A DNA stretch of 64,000 nt from Ficedula albicollis (taxonomy: Eukaryota > Chordata > Aves > Passeriformes > Muscicapidae), in the NCBI RefSeq assembly GCF_000247815.1, contig NC_021675.1, positions 62,550,462 through 62,614,461 on the forward strand, in the 5' to 3' direction. The notes under the pieces were generated by a model. That model worked only from the letters and a program-made list of their open reading frames with translations. It was not told where the DNA came from and searched no databases. Position 1 is the stretch's first letter. Each line of letters starts with the position of its first letter. A program made the position numbers and the translations under genes. Positions 1 to 10,539 of this stretch are shown piece by piece.

Positions 1-680
1 GTCAGTAATGTAATATATTTTACTCCAATACTTTTTCCTGAAATAATTATTTCAGGAGTGAATCCAGACAAGCATTAGTCTGGATTCGTTTTGAAAAAAA
101 AAAAACACAAATGCTATTTTGAAAAAAACACACACTATCAAATATATTACATAAAACTACACATATCATGCTTTATATTATATCCATACTAATAATTTTA
201 AATTGACTTGTTTAAGATTCAGAGTTCATCAGATGAATTTTATTTATACAATTAGTCTTACTATAATTTTCCAGGTGGGCATATAATTACAGATATAACT
301 GAATGGGAACATGCCATCAATAAACACAGCCATTTAATTTTAAGACTAAGACTCACAGTTCAATTTCAATACCTTTCTTGTGCTACTCCAATCTATTAAG
401 CATGTCTCTCTCTGAACTGGAAGGTCCTTCTGGACCCACATATCTGTCCAATGCTTTTACAGCTGCCTCAGTTTGAGCATTTTGACATCATAATAATATT
501 TAAATGTCCCTAAACTGGAACACTGTCATCAAAACCCCACTTGTATCCTAAAAGCAATCCAGAAAGCCCCTCCTCCAGCTGCACAGGTAACTGGCAACAT
601 ATCCTTTACTGCACTTACAAAAAGTAAAATGGCAAATGGGGTGGAAAAGGCCAGAGGAGGAGATTATTTTTGCCTCTTAC
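1..680 (-). other. RGS12: RGS12 intron after RBD1, cut by the window edge
   Basis: The next exon, expected to begin RBD2, is not seen in these 680 nt. A 20-bp perfect palindrome (37-56) followed by a 10-bp inverted repeat (60-87) lies near the edge. Confidence 0.75.
37..87. repeat. Palindrome plus adjacent inverted repeat
   Basis: 37-56 is a perfect 20-bp palindrome (CCTGAAATAATTATTTCAGG). Four bases on, 60-69 (GAATCCAGAC) pairs perfectly with 78-87 across an 8-nt loop. Both lie in the last intron. Confidence 0.9.
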
Positions 681-754
681 CGAAATAAAGTGCGTTTTTC
701 TAAGCGCAGGTCCCGAGACTCCAGGATACTGCTGTCCTGGTGCAACACCAGGGG
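681..754 (-). CDS. RGS12: RGS12 coding exon: Ras-binding domain 1, end (24 codons plus 2 nt)
   Basis: Acceptor TGCTCTGTAG ends at 755 and donor GTAAGA begins at 680. The exon encodes PLVLHQDSSILESRDLRLEK then RTLF, and the first two bases of the next Arg codon (phase 2). These residues complete the first Ras-binding domain and are nearly identical to mammalian RGS12. The remaining coding exons (RBD2, GoLoco motif, C-terminus) must lie left of the window. Confidence 0.96.
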
Positions 755-1571
755 CTACAGAGCACGTCAGGGGTAAAAGAAGAGAGAGCAAATTCATTTT
801 AAACTATGTAAAAAAGAGCAACTGTGTTGTTACATTTTTTTAAGGTAACTCAGAATATTTTTAATACAGGTTGCACATATTGTAGTGACTGCTCCTTTAC
901 AACATGGAACATGATTAAAGCATGTTTTCTTTTGGCTAGTGTGAAATGATGACCAATGACCAAAATCCAATTTCCACTGGAGTCAGCAGGTTTTCAGGAA
1001 CCAGGTTTTTTAAAACAAAACTAGATTCTTCAACTTACATAAATTAAATATAATAATGCATTAGAAAATACAGCCAGCTGTCTTTAAGACCTTTAAAAGA
1101 AAAAGCCCATAACTATGGACATTCATTGATTTTTCTCATGGTAATCATCTAGATGGATCAAAAGCATGAATTTAAGAGAATAAATACTTCATGTCCACTG
1201 CTTCTCTTTGAACTGGAGATACTTCTGTTGGACTAAGAGCCATCACACACATACACAGCACATCCACACAGATTGCTGTCTTGGAAATCTTCCTAAATAT
1301 TAAAACCTGTACCTCATTTCTAGCATTAATGCATCTCATTCATCTTTGAACAACTGAATGTCACTATGTTTTTGGGCTTTGATGCAGTAGCATCTACTGC
1401 CAGACATTGTTTTCTTTGTGGATAATTCAATTCTCCTTCAATTAACCAGCACTGCCAATGTAAAGCTATGGGCAGAACCAGGAAATAAGTGTCAGTGTGG
1501 AGAGAACAGAATTCCTTATTTGTAAAATGGGGATGGAAATGCTTCCAGAAAAGCCCAGGAACATGCAGTAC
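755..1571 (-). other. RGS12: RGS12 intron (0.8 kb)
   Basis: Short AT-rich intron separating the two exons of RBD1. The + strand frame overlapping 1489-1815 mostly lies antisense to the RBD1 exon. Nothing else is seen. Confidence 0.85.
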
Positions 1572-1772
1572 CTTATCACCTCCAACTAGAAACAGGTCCA
1601 CTGCAGCTATGTTGATGCCATGTTTCTCACAGACCCCAGAGAGCACCTCTTTGATAGAGAACCCTGATTTCACAGCCATTTTGCTTGATGAGCCATCTGG
1701 AAGGTTTACACAGCAGTATTTGGGGGATTTGTCTTTATCTGGTACAAATGCAGGCAATCTTGAGGTTTCAGA
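1572..1772 (-). CDS. RGS12: RGS12 coding exon: Ras-binding domain 1, first part (67 codons)
   Basis: Acceptor TTTCCCTTTCCAG ends at 1773; donor GTACTG begins at 1571; phase 0 at both ends. It encodes SETSRLPAFVPDKDKSPKYC, CVNLPDGSSSKMAVKSGFSI, KEVLSGVCEKHGINIAAVDL and FLVGGDK. CVNLPDG through FLVGGDK is the ubiquitin-like beta-grasp start of the Raf-like Ras-binding domain. In the family this tandem RBD region binds activated Ras/Rap and scaffolds Raf and MEK. The first methionine-like position seen in the open frame is not a start here, because the exon is spliced. Confidence 0.96.
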
Positions 1773-3738
1773 CTGGAAAGGGAAAAGAAAGGTCAGTGCC
1801 CAATGGGAAAATTAGGACTGGGTATAAACTTTTAGAGTCTGCATAGATCAAACCAAGCCAAGAACCATACTTTCTACCATGCTTTAGAAATCCTTCCAAA
1901 TACCACAAATATCAGATAAATTTAAATTCTGGGGGAAAAGAAAATTAGATAAAGATCACAGTACTGCATAAATCTAAATTTATTTCAAGAACAGATGAAG
2001 TTTTACACAGTTTACACAGCAAGTGTGTAAACCAGGTACAAGATTTACTAAAGAACTCCTAAGTTTAAAGTAAAAAAGTAAATAAAATCATATTAAGCAT
2101 CCAAATAGTTAAATTTCTGTGCTCAATAATGTCCTCCTGATGTAAAAATTACCATTGGCACCCAGTGAATCACCATTTAAGTGAAGAGGAATGCCTTTAA
2201 ACACCAGGTTCCTCAATCTTTCCTCTTAGAATTTCCTCTTCTTTCAACATAATGTGAATTCTATGTACAAATACACCACAGAGAAATTAAAATTTTAAAA
2301 TTATTTGCTTCATGACCATTAATTGCTTTTATTAAAGTGTATTAGAACTAAAATGTTATGGGCTAGGCACTAACCTTTATTCTAGAGTAACAGCAGAATA
2401 GTAACACTACTACTAAATATCAAAAGTATCTTTCAAAATTTAACAAAAAGCTCACTTATAACTTAAAAGGACACTAAAAAATATTGGTTTTGACAGCCTT
2501 TTAGGGTTTTGGGCTTTTTTTATGCTTTTTCTTTTTTCTTTAACTTGGTGCTTCTCATTCAAACCACAGTAACTTTCTGCCATAAATCAGGTGGGAGTGG
2601 GAGAGAAATGAGGGGTAGTTGCTTTAGGGAGGCTTTGCATTTTCTATTTTTTAAGACAAGACTTTTCTGCAACAGAAATAAACATGACTTCACCACGCTT
2701 GTTTCCCTGATCAATATTTTTAGCATAGATAAAATTACACAGTTAATGGTTAACTACACAGAATCTAGTCTATTAGAGGGATATCAAAAAAACTTTTACA
2801 TTTCCTTTTTTTAGACTCTTCCTCCATATCAATATAGATAAAATACAGTATTACATCTATGTTTTATTAATTCTCTTTTAATTTTGCACCTCATTAGTTA
2901 TGCATTGTGAAGGTAGAACTTGATGGTTAGAAATCAGTATCTTTACTTGTTAATTTCTTAATACAGTGCTTGCAACAAACTTCTCAGCTTTTTAGGACCA
3001 AGTCAAGTCAATGACAAGAACACACAACTTCAAAAGAAATAGAGAAGAAGCATAACAGATACTGGCACAACAAAAATCAACCTAATGCAACTTAATTGCA
3101 TAGGCCAAGAAGAGGGAAAGCTTTAACTTGTGGTTGTTCAAATCAGATTCTCTCTTGCAGGTTTTGTTTACAAATAAACTGCTTTTTAAGAGCTACACAC
3201 TTTAAAAGGGAAACTTTATTCTGGCAGTTCACTGGTGCCTGATGTGAACACAGACAAGATGCAAAGCATATCCAAGGACAGAATAAGAAGTAATATATGA
3301 ATACAACTCCATTGCATTTCTAGCACTATAAAATTGCCTAATATTACATCTTGTGCTCCAGCTGTATCACTTAAAAACCCTTTCCCAAGGCATCGCATCA
3401 AACAAGCTACATCACACTATTTAGAAAATCAGTAATTCACTGTTTTATCTGCTCCCCCAGAGGTTCATTAGTTCACTGGTGCCTGATGTGAACACAGACA
3501 AGATGCAAAGCATATCCAAGGACAGAATAAGAAGTAATATATGAATACAACTCCATTGCATTTCTAGCACTATAAAATTGCCTAATATTACATCTTGTGC
3601 TCCAGCTGTATCACTTAAAAACCCTTTCCCAAGGCATCGCATCAAACAAGCTACATCACACTATTTAGAAAATCAGTAATTCACTGCTTTATCTGCTCCC
3701 CCAGAGGTTCATTAAGAGGCATTAAGAGGCACCATTAC
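1773..3738 (-). other. RGS12: RGS12 intron (2.0 kb) with a 244-bp tandem duplication
   Basis: The intron begins (on the minus strand) with a 10-bp direct duplication and then the 244-bp two-copy tandem duplication at 3227-3714. The remaining 1.4 kb is AT-rich with no feature I can support. Confidence 0.85.
3227..3714. repeat. 244-bp tandem duplication, two copies
   Basis: Copy 1 is 3227-3470 and copy 2 is 3471-3714. By eye they differ at one position (TGTTTTATCT versus TGCTTTATCT). A further 10-bp direct repeat (ATTAAGAGGC twice) follows at 3711-3730. It lies in the RGS12 intron just downstream of the donor at 3738. Confidence 0.95.
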
Positions 3739-3815
3739 CAAGTCAAGACTAGCAGTGGATGACATGGAGCCTTGTGATTCCCGTCTGTATGACAATCCAT
3801 TGGACTGAAAAGAAT
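3739..3815 (-). CDS. RGS12: RGS12 coding exon (77 nt, ...RRESQGSMSSTASLDL)
   Basis: The exon enters at phase 1 and leaves at phase 0. Starting at acceptor TTTGCACAAACAG (ending 3816) gives AT completing a GAT codon, then SFQSNGLSYRRESQGSMSST and ASLDL. This aligns gap-free with the mammalian segment ending RRESQGSVSSAGSLDL. A second, more pyrimidine-rich acceptor (TTCTTTTCAG) lies 10 nt inside the exon, but using it would break the frame and reach a TAG. Donor GTAATG starts at 3738, 24 nt from the nearest tandem-duplication copy. Confidence 0.92.
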
Positions 3816-5032
3816 CTGTTTGTGCAAAGAATCAGCAAAGAGGTTATTTTATTATTTGTTATAATACAGAAAATCATTTCAAATATTAGCTTGTTGGGTC
3901 ACAAATTTTTCTTTTTTTCATTAAAAGCAAAGAAACCACCAAATCTCCATACTATGAACCAAAGCAACTTCTGGTCAAGTGTTTCTGGGTTATGTAAACC
4001 CTGAATAAACCCACTTTTTTATATTTAAAAAGAAAGAATAATTTCTAAGAAATCTTGTTAAATCTAATTAACTAAACTAACATTTTTTGAAAATATATTA
4101 TTATTTTATCTCTTCAGATATTCTCAAGGGAAATAAATATTTTTAAAAGTGCAAATATGGTGTTGGAACACTAAAATCTAAGACAATTACCAGCCACTTT
4201 CAGAAGGTTACATCTATGATCTCAGCAAATGCCTCTGACAACTTTTCACATGTGAATATACTAAGAACACTCAAATTATCCATATGATCAAAGGTATCTT
4301 GTGGGTCTGGGCATTTATCAGAAGCAAAAACTACAGTATCAAATATGGACAAAATGCGGTGCTTCACTGGAATTTCTTCCTTTTTAACTCAACAATATAA
4401 TTTACTGCAAAACTTTTGTCTCCTCAAGAGGCCACATACAGGTGCTTTCATAAGGGAACTCTTCCTTGAACTCTCAAACACAATTAAGTAACAAAACAGC
4501 AGGTTACAAGGGCTTTCACACCTCAGACTCTCCTTTTTTCATTTTAGTCAGGGAAGGTGACAACAGATGGTGAATGCTCAAAAGTGAACATACCTGTGTG
4601 TTACTGATAAAGAAAGAAAAGTAGGAGAACACAGATGGAGGAATTTTTAAATAGCTGTAACTATAGCACTATTTAGTGTTATGCTTATGTTTCTGAAAAG
4701 ATTTGAAATTATCTTTCTATAAAAACAGTAGCTCTCTGCTTGAAAAAGCAATTACCAGCACACAGAAAGGCAGAATGTGCCAAAAAGTAGAAAAAAAAAG
4801 TCTTGTGGAAGTCAGTAAAAACAAATTTAAATATTGTCATATTTTCATCTATGTACTTGTACATATTCTTCCACAAAACTGCAGCAATACTAGCCACACT
4901 ATGGCCTTCTGACTTGACAGTCCTTTTCCTCTGTCACTCCCAAGAATGCACTTAGATAGGAACTAATCATGGTGAGACTAGTCACATCTGCTGCTGAAAC
5001 AACCTTGAACCAAAGTGGGGTGTGATACTCAC
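3816..5032 (-). other. RGS12: RGS12 intron (1.2 kb)
   Basis: AT-rich intron with no supported feature apart from the splice sites. Its 3' end carries two acceptors 10 nt apart. Confidence 0.8.
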
Positions 5033-5186
5033 CGTTTGGATAATCACCATTTTCTCTTCTCTTCTGTGATTTTCCCAAACTCTTACTTCTTGACCATGAG
5101 AAGAATGTTCCCCTTTTCTTCTTCTCAGTGTCCTCCTCTCCTGACTCTTCATTTAAAGATCTTCCTGACTTTGACTTACCACTTAG
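5033..5186 (-). CDS. RGS12: RGS12 coding exon: basic/acidic linker after the RGS domain (51 codons plus 1 nt)
   Basis: Acceptor TTTTGGTGATAG ends at 5187; donor GTGAGT begins at 5032. The exon reads LSGKSKSGRSLNEESGEEDT, EKKKRGTFFSWSRSKSLGKS, QKRRENGDYPN and the first base of the next codon. The pattern LSGKSKSGRSLNEE and FFSWSR matches mammalian RGS12. The region is low in hydrophobics and probably disordered, with a possible nuclear-localisation-like KKKR and KRR. It enters phase 0 and leaves phase 1. Confidence 0.95.
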
Positions 5187-6414
5187 CTATCACCAAAACA
5201 CAATTAAATCACTGGTTGGATCACAGTTGTGAGTATATTTTCTAAAATAAACCTTCCCACACTTCTTCCTAAAACAAGAGTGTGATGGCCAGGTTAGCTG
5301 CCTTCTTTACCCCACGCACAAGTCTCTGTGCCAGCATCCCTCTCAGAAGCAATCAAAAAAACCCAAAAAAACCTCACCAGTGGCAACAAAAAGAAATACA
5401 GAGATGGAAATATGCTACTTGGTAAGGAGTACAAAACAGTAACTGGAAACAAGCCATTGGAGAGCTCCAGCAAATATGAAAGAACTGTCCCCAGCTCACC
5501 AGTAATACCTAAGTTAATGTGGAAAGGCCATTTGCCTTATTTTTAAAACCAGGTATTTTTCCTAGCCTAGGCTTTAATATGAACAGCTTTCAAAGACAAT
5601 GACAAAGTACTGTTTAACATTTACAAGTATAATCAAGTATTTATTAGAGTTGAAGAATACAAATGTCAGGAATGTTTGATATTAAATTAAACTTGCTTTT
5701 AACAAGCTAGTATTCTTGTTAGATTATTAGAATATTCCTTGAAATGCTACTTTTTAAAGGTTCCTAGTCATAAGAATACATAATGGCAGATGGGGTAATC
5801 TGTAGTGATTGACATAAAAAAAGACAAGTTATAATTTACCCATACAGTTATGTAATGCTATGGTGGTATTATCTATAAGAAGAAAAAATAAACCCTAAAT
5901 AATGTCAAGGGATCAGTCAGTAAGACTAGTGGTCTAATTTTTAAGCAACTGCATTTATTTAACACAGAATTATCTTAACTTAGTAGGAGTTAAGAAATTA
6001 AAAACTACCCTCCGCAAAAATGAGTTAGTGTAGGTTATGCCTTCTCCAAAACTTCTGAAATAAATGTCTCCTCTCAGCAAAGGTTAAATTATGACATCTT
6101 AATTCCCATATTCCACCAAAAAAAAACTTCTGAACTGGTGCATTAACAAAATAAGCCTTACTTTTTATTTGTACACATATAGTTAAATAATAATGAAGAT
6201 TTAAAATTATACTCAGAAATTCAAAATTTAGAAAACTGATTCAAAGGCAAGGATAAAAAAAATACTGACTACATAAAAATTTTGCAATTGTATTTGCCAG
6301 CATCTCTAACCACACATTCTAATTTTATTTTATACATTATCTTTGATTTTCTAAAGAACTTGAAAAACATTATTTAAAACTATGGTTTTGAGATAACAGC
6401 AATGCAAAGGTCAC
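5187..6414 (-). other. RGS12: RGS12 intron (1.2 kb)
   Basis: AT-rich intron. The short + strand frame at 5328-5546 has no recognisable domain or splice support. No other feature seen. Confidence 0.8.
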
Positions 6415-6594
6415 CTTTTTTGGTGTTGATATGTTGGACTTCTCTGAACTGACGCTGTGTTTAGAGGTGGGGCTGCTGGGAACACGCTGAGGATCAGGAA
6501 GAGGACGTCCTTCCACTTCAGCTAAAATGCATTCTTGGTAAAGGGGGGATTTGAGAAAGCGAGTATAGCTATCAAACTTCATCAAGTTAAATAT
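6415..6594 (-). CDS. RGS12: RGS12 coding exon: end of RGS domain and Ser/Pro linker (60 codons)
   Basis: Acceptor ATTTCAG ends at 6595; donor GTGACC begins at 6414, phase 0 at both ends. The exon encodes [20 protein letters not shown] then [10 protein letters not shown], the last helices of the RGS domain with the conserved M-x-x-D-S-Y-x-R-F-L motif. It continues into a Ser/Pro linker containing [13 protein letters not shown] and STPKK. Reading past the donor gives an intronic extension that stops soon and is not expected in the mature message. Confidence 0.97.
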
Positions 6595-7122
6595 CTGAAA
6601 TGAAACCACAGTGGATAATGGTTACATACATTCCAGTAACACACTAAGAAGATGAAGCTACTTTGCCAACAGGAAACTCCCACAAAATTTAGGACATCAG
6701 GTAAATAGCAAAGGTATGACATTGTTTAGAGCTGGCGAAATACACTGCACCCATTTCAAAGTGAAACATCTACTCCCTTACAAAAAGTTCAGAAAAAAAG
6801 TTATGATTTGTGCAGAGTACAAGCTGAGATGCTGTAGAGTCTTGACAACACCATCCTCTTTTACAGCATTGACACCATTCCATGTGGAGCATGTAGCAAG
6901 TTGGCCATTTAAAATATTTTAAAGGTTATTACACTAGCACTGTATGTGACAGGATTAAGTTATACAAATGTGTTTTAAGGTAGCTGTGAACAAGAAAAGT
7001 TTATGTTCTGAAACACAAATATGATATAATTACAATATGCAATAATACACAATAACACAAGATATACAAAGTTAATTGCTGATGAGAGGAGAAGCTGAGA
7101 GTTCTTTACAGGATACATAATG

Positions 7123-7225
7123 CTCACAGAATCATTTAGGCTGGAAAAGACCTTTAAGATCATCACATCCAGCCATTAACCCAGAACTGACACGTGTTAA
7201 CAGTAAAACACAGTCATGTGCCCAG
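7123..7225 (-). mobile_element. CR1 LINE 3'-end fragment, minus orientation
   Basis: The + strand reads CTCACAGAATCATTTAGGCT, GGAAAAGACCTTTAAGATCA, then CCATTAACCCAGAAC. This is the complement of a common avian CR1 3' end, with the octamer side at 7123. The inner boundary is approximate. Confidence 0.72.
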
Positions 7226-8500
7226 TGATAAGGAAAAAACCCATCAGTATCTCTGGACAATTCAATAATCAAGGTGCTGTAGATCTTGAAAGAGAACAGT
7301 TTACATTAAATGACCAACATTTATCTTTAACCACAGAGGAAGAAAGCAGCTCTATATCAGGCCTGGAGCAAATATGTGAGGCTGATTTAACCAAAGCTAA
7401 ATTTATGAAAGTGAAAAAGAGCTTTTTCTTAAATGCTAAATACTGTTTTAATTTTTTGTTCCATTTTCGCAAACCTGCTGTTTTAAATTAATCCATGCTT
7501 TCAGCTCTGTATCTTCTCCCATGATTCAGTTGATCTGAAAAAGCAGTATGAATGGCTGCATCTTTGGACATGACAAATTCCCCACAGGCAAAGGAAGGTA
7601 TGCACCACCCAGCAGGGTATGGCATTCCCAAGAGTACAAAGGAAAGTCCATCACTGTGCCAGTGGCCCATTAGCAGATGGAAACCATGCTACAGATTGTG
7701 CAGACACCCCCTTCTCAACAGCCTTTAGTCCAAAACTTGTTTTGTTGACAGCAAGATAGAACAGAGAGAACTTGATCCTGCAGAGTTGCAGAAATCTAAC
7801 TCAAACTGAATGCCAACTTCCATGTTTTTGACTTTCCCCTCTGTATATTCCCATTCCTGTTTAGGTGCTGCCTGTCATCTTTGTTGGACCTTCTAATGTA
7901 CTGTTTTCCTCATGGTAAGCTATGGAAAAATACTTCTGCATATGCTAGCTTTGACAGTCTGCAAATTAAACATACGTAATACAGCAGAAAAATTACAACC
8001 TTTTCACTTTGCTGGACAGAGTCATGAGAGTGTAACTAAGTTCCCTTGAGCTGATTATCATCTGCCCTATGTTTCTAGCCCACACTACATCCATGATTTC
8101 CTATATTTAGCATTATTATCATGATTTCTGCTTATTTGGAAAAGGCTAGCAGATGCTAGTTCTTGTTCTTACAAATGAGAAACATATATTTTAAAAGCAT
8201 AATTTGAAATCTTCAGATAAACAAGAGTAGAAAAATTTATATTCATTATCAACTACATGAAGTACATACCATGTTATTCTCATTTTAGTATGTTCAAGTG
8301 ACTTACACTGCCCTCCATCCAGAAATACCGAAAATTCTTGTTCTCACTCAAGTTACAAAAAGGAGCAACACCTTATCTAGGTACTTTGGCTGCATCCACA
8401 CTGCCATTACAACTTCTAACAACAAGATCATGGAAAAATTTGTCAGGACATGGACAGAAAGCAACTTTCAGGTGTATTCCCAACAGGCAGAGAGAGAATG

Positions 8501-8606
8501 GCCTGAAAGTGTTTCCAAGGCACTTTCCCACTTTCCCACACTTCTGCAACTCGGCCTGAAAGTGTTTCCAAGGCACTTTCCCACACTTCTGCAACTTCTC
8601 TGCAGC
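8501..8606. repeat. 53-bp tandem duplication, two copies
   Basis: GCCTGAAAGTGTTTCCAAGG starts at 8501 and again at 8554. The first copy has an extra CACTTTCC unit, so the second is slightly shorter. Confidence 0.85.
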
Positions 8607-8796
8607 CTTACAGCATCACCCCCCACTCCCCTGCATCACACTCATCCAACAACCACCACAGAGCAGCCCCCTTGCACTGTGCGGTCAGTGTTCAAATCTA
8701 AAAAAAATCTTGTGGAAGAGCACAAACGCAGAGCTTTCTCTTTATTAAAGTTGTGTCACCACCAGGAGCTGAACTTTGAGAGTCTGTGGGTGTGTT

Positions 8797-9154
8797 GTAG
8801 TAACCACACCACCCACAGCTGTATGTTCTCAGGGCGGTGCCCATCCACCAAGACCACAAACTGACCTGCAGAACCACTCACTGAAACCAAGAAATTAAGG
8901 GCCACCAAACAGCTGATTGCCCAGCACTGGCCTTAGCCAGGCGACACACCACACTCAGACAAGCTCCCAGGCCATGTAGTAACCACACCACCCACAGCTG
9001 TATGTTCTCAGGGCGGTGCCCATCCACCAAGACCACAAACTGACCTGCAGAACCACTCACTGAAACCAAGAAATTAAGGGCCACCGAGCAGCTGATTGCC
9101 CGGCACTGGCCTTAGCCAGGCAACACACCACACTCAGACAAGCTCCCAGGCCAC
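8797..9154. repeat. 179-bp tandem duplication, two copies
   Basis: GTAGTAACCACACCACCCAC starts at 8797 (first bases) and 8976, and the copies stay collinear to the CAGGCCAYGT end. About five differences are visible, so this pair is older than the other duplications. Confidence 0.92.
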
Positions 9155-9461
9155 GTCCTTCAGCAGAAGGAACTCTCATCCTGCTTCACTTCATTTTGCA
9201 GTGAAAGGAACAGGTCAGGCTGACAATTTGACAGAAGCAGGTCAGGTACAGACAGGCCTTGTGGTGGGACTGGACCCACAGCAAGACTTTCCATGAGCAT
9301 TTCCTCCTGCATTATCAGCCCTCCAACTAAGGATACAGCATCTTCAAAGGGACAAAGCCTGCATCAGCCCTGTCACCTGACTCATCAGGACACCCTGTAC
9401 TCCACCGAATGGGAGAGGATAAGGAGGGATTCAGGCACAGCCTCCACAACACCAGGAGGAC

Positions 9462-9659
9462 AAATGCAAGGAAGAATGTCTGGGAAGGTGGTGACTGGTA
9501 ATTCCCACAGAAGGCTCAGGCTAGGGAGGTGCATAAGGAGTAGCTACAATGCTGGAAGCTAAATGCAAGGAAGAATGTCTGGGAAGGTGGTGACTGGTAA
9601 TTCCCACAGAAGGCTCAGGCTAGGGAGGTGCGTAAGGAGTAGCTACAATGCTGGAAGCT
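9462..9659. repeat. 99-bp tandem duplication, two copies
   Basis: AAATGCAAGGAAGAATGTCT starts at 9462 and 9561. The copies run to GCTGGAAGCT and differ at one visible base (GTGCATAAGG versus GTGCGTAAGG). A short CCACCTGACCACC repeat follows. Confidence 0.93.
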
Positions 9660-10395
9660 ACCTGACCACCAGGTAGCCACCTGACCACCTTTCTATCTCC
9701 ACTTTGCAGGAACATGACACCATACCCAGCTGCTCAGACTGCCCATGTGGTCCGAGATTGTGTCCTAAGACTGTGACCTGGCTCATTAAAGCTATGGCCT
9801 TGATTTCAAAATTATGATATCAAAATTAATTCTACTGATAAACTGGTAGAGTGGAAGAGCTACCAAAGAGATGACTTAGGAAAAAACACTGGAAACTTAA
9901 ATTCTACAGGAAATGTAAAATGCATCCTGTTGTTGCATAACTGGTCTGGTTATCAATAATTATTTAAAATACATCCACTTCGGAGGTCTTGGGACTCCAA
10001 CAGTTTTAAAAGCTCTTTGCCTGACAGTAGTATTAAAGCATAAGGGGAGAACACCTTTAATACAATTGACATTTTAAAAACCAAAATTAGAGACACTATT
10101 TGTGTACTCAAGCCTTGACTAAAGAAAAGAAAAGCAGCAAACACTCTATGCAATGGTGCTGCAACACATGGAATTATTTACTTGCACTAAACCTTCATTT
10201 CAATAATAGTACTTTTCAGATTATTTTTAGTTAAATGACAATTTTCTCTACACATAACAGAAAAACAGTCAAGCAGCCTTTTTTTCTATTCTTCTAACAG
10301 AGTCTAAAATATACAGCATGTAAAACTATTTTTACAGGTTATAAAGGAAAAGATAACAGACATAAACATAGAGCATTTATGGTTACTGTGGTTAC

Positions 10396-10539
10396 CTGAA
10401 GTTGCTGTTCCTTGAACATATCTGGATGGGGAGAATTGAGAATATCATCTGCCAGCTGTGCCTGGCTGTCAATATTAACTGGGGTTGTAGCTTTGCTACA
10501 CAAGAACTTACTGAAGATCTCCCGAGCCCTGTAAGAAAG
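10396..10539 (-). CDS. RGS12: RGS12 coding exon: RGS-domain middle helices (48 codons)
   Basis: Acceptor TTTTCTGTAG ends at 10540; donor GTAACC begins at 10395. The exon encodes LSYRAREIFSKFLCSKATTP, VNIDSQAQLADDILNSPHPD and MFKEQQLQ, phase 0 at both ends. It corresponds to the middle helices of the RGS bundle, including the conserved P-x-N-I-D segment that packs against Galpha. It aligns without gaps to mammalian RGS12 as I remember it. Confidence 0.97.

Larger units (their letters stand above)
6595..10395 (-). other. RGS12: RGS12 intron (3.8 kb) rich in tandem duplications
   Basis: The intron holds a CR1 fragment (7123-7225) and three nearby two-copy tandem duplications (8501-8606, 8797-9154, 9462-9659) in a patch at about 8500-9790 that is richer in GC than its surroundings. 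The patch may derive from an old interspersed or LTR-type repeat, but I cannot assign a family. Open frames in it, including one of 188 codons, have no recognisable domain and owe part of their length to the duplications. Confidence 0.75.

Noticed and set aside
1489..1815. 108-codon + strand frame
   Set aside because: It is antisense to the RBD1 exon and owes its openness to that exon's codon constraints.
3216..3645. Two near-identical minus-strand open frames (61 and 66 codons)
   Set aside because: They are the two copies of the 244-bp intronic duplication read in the same frame; no coding support.
8298..8864. 188-codon + strand open frame
   Set aside because: It crosses a 53-bp tandem duplication, has no recognisable domain and no splice or promoter support.
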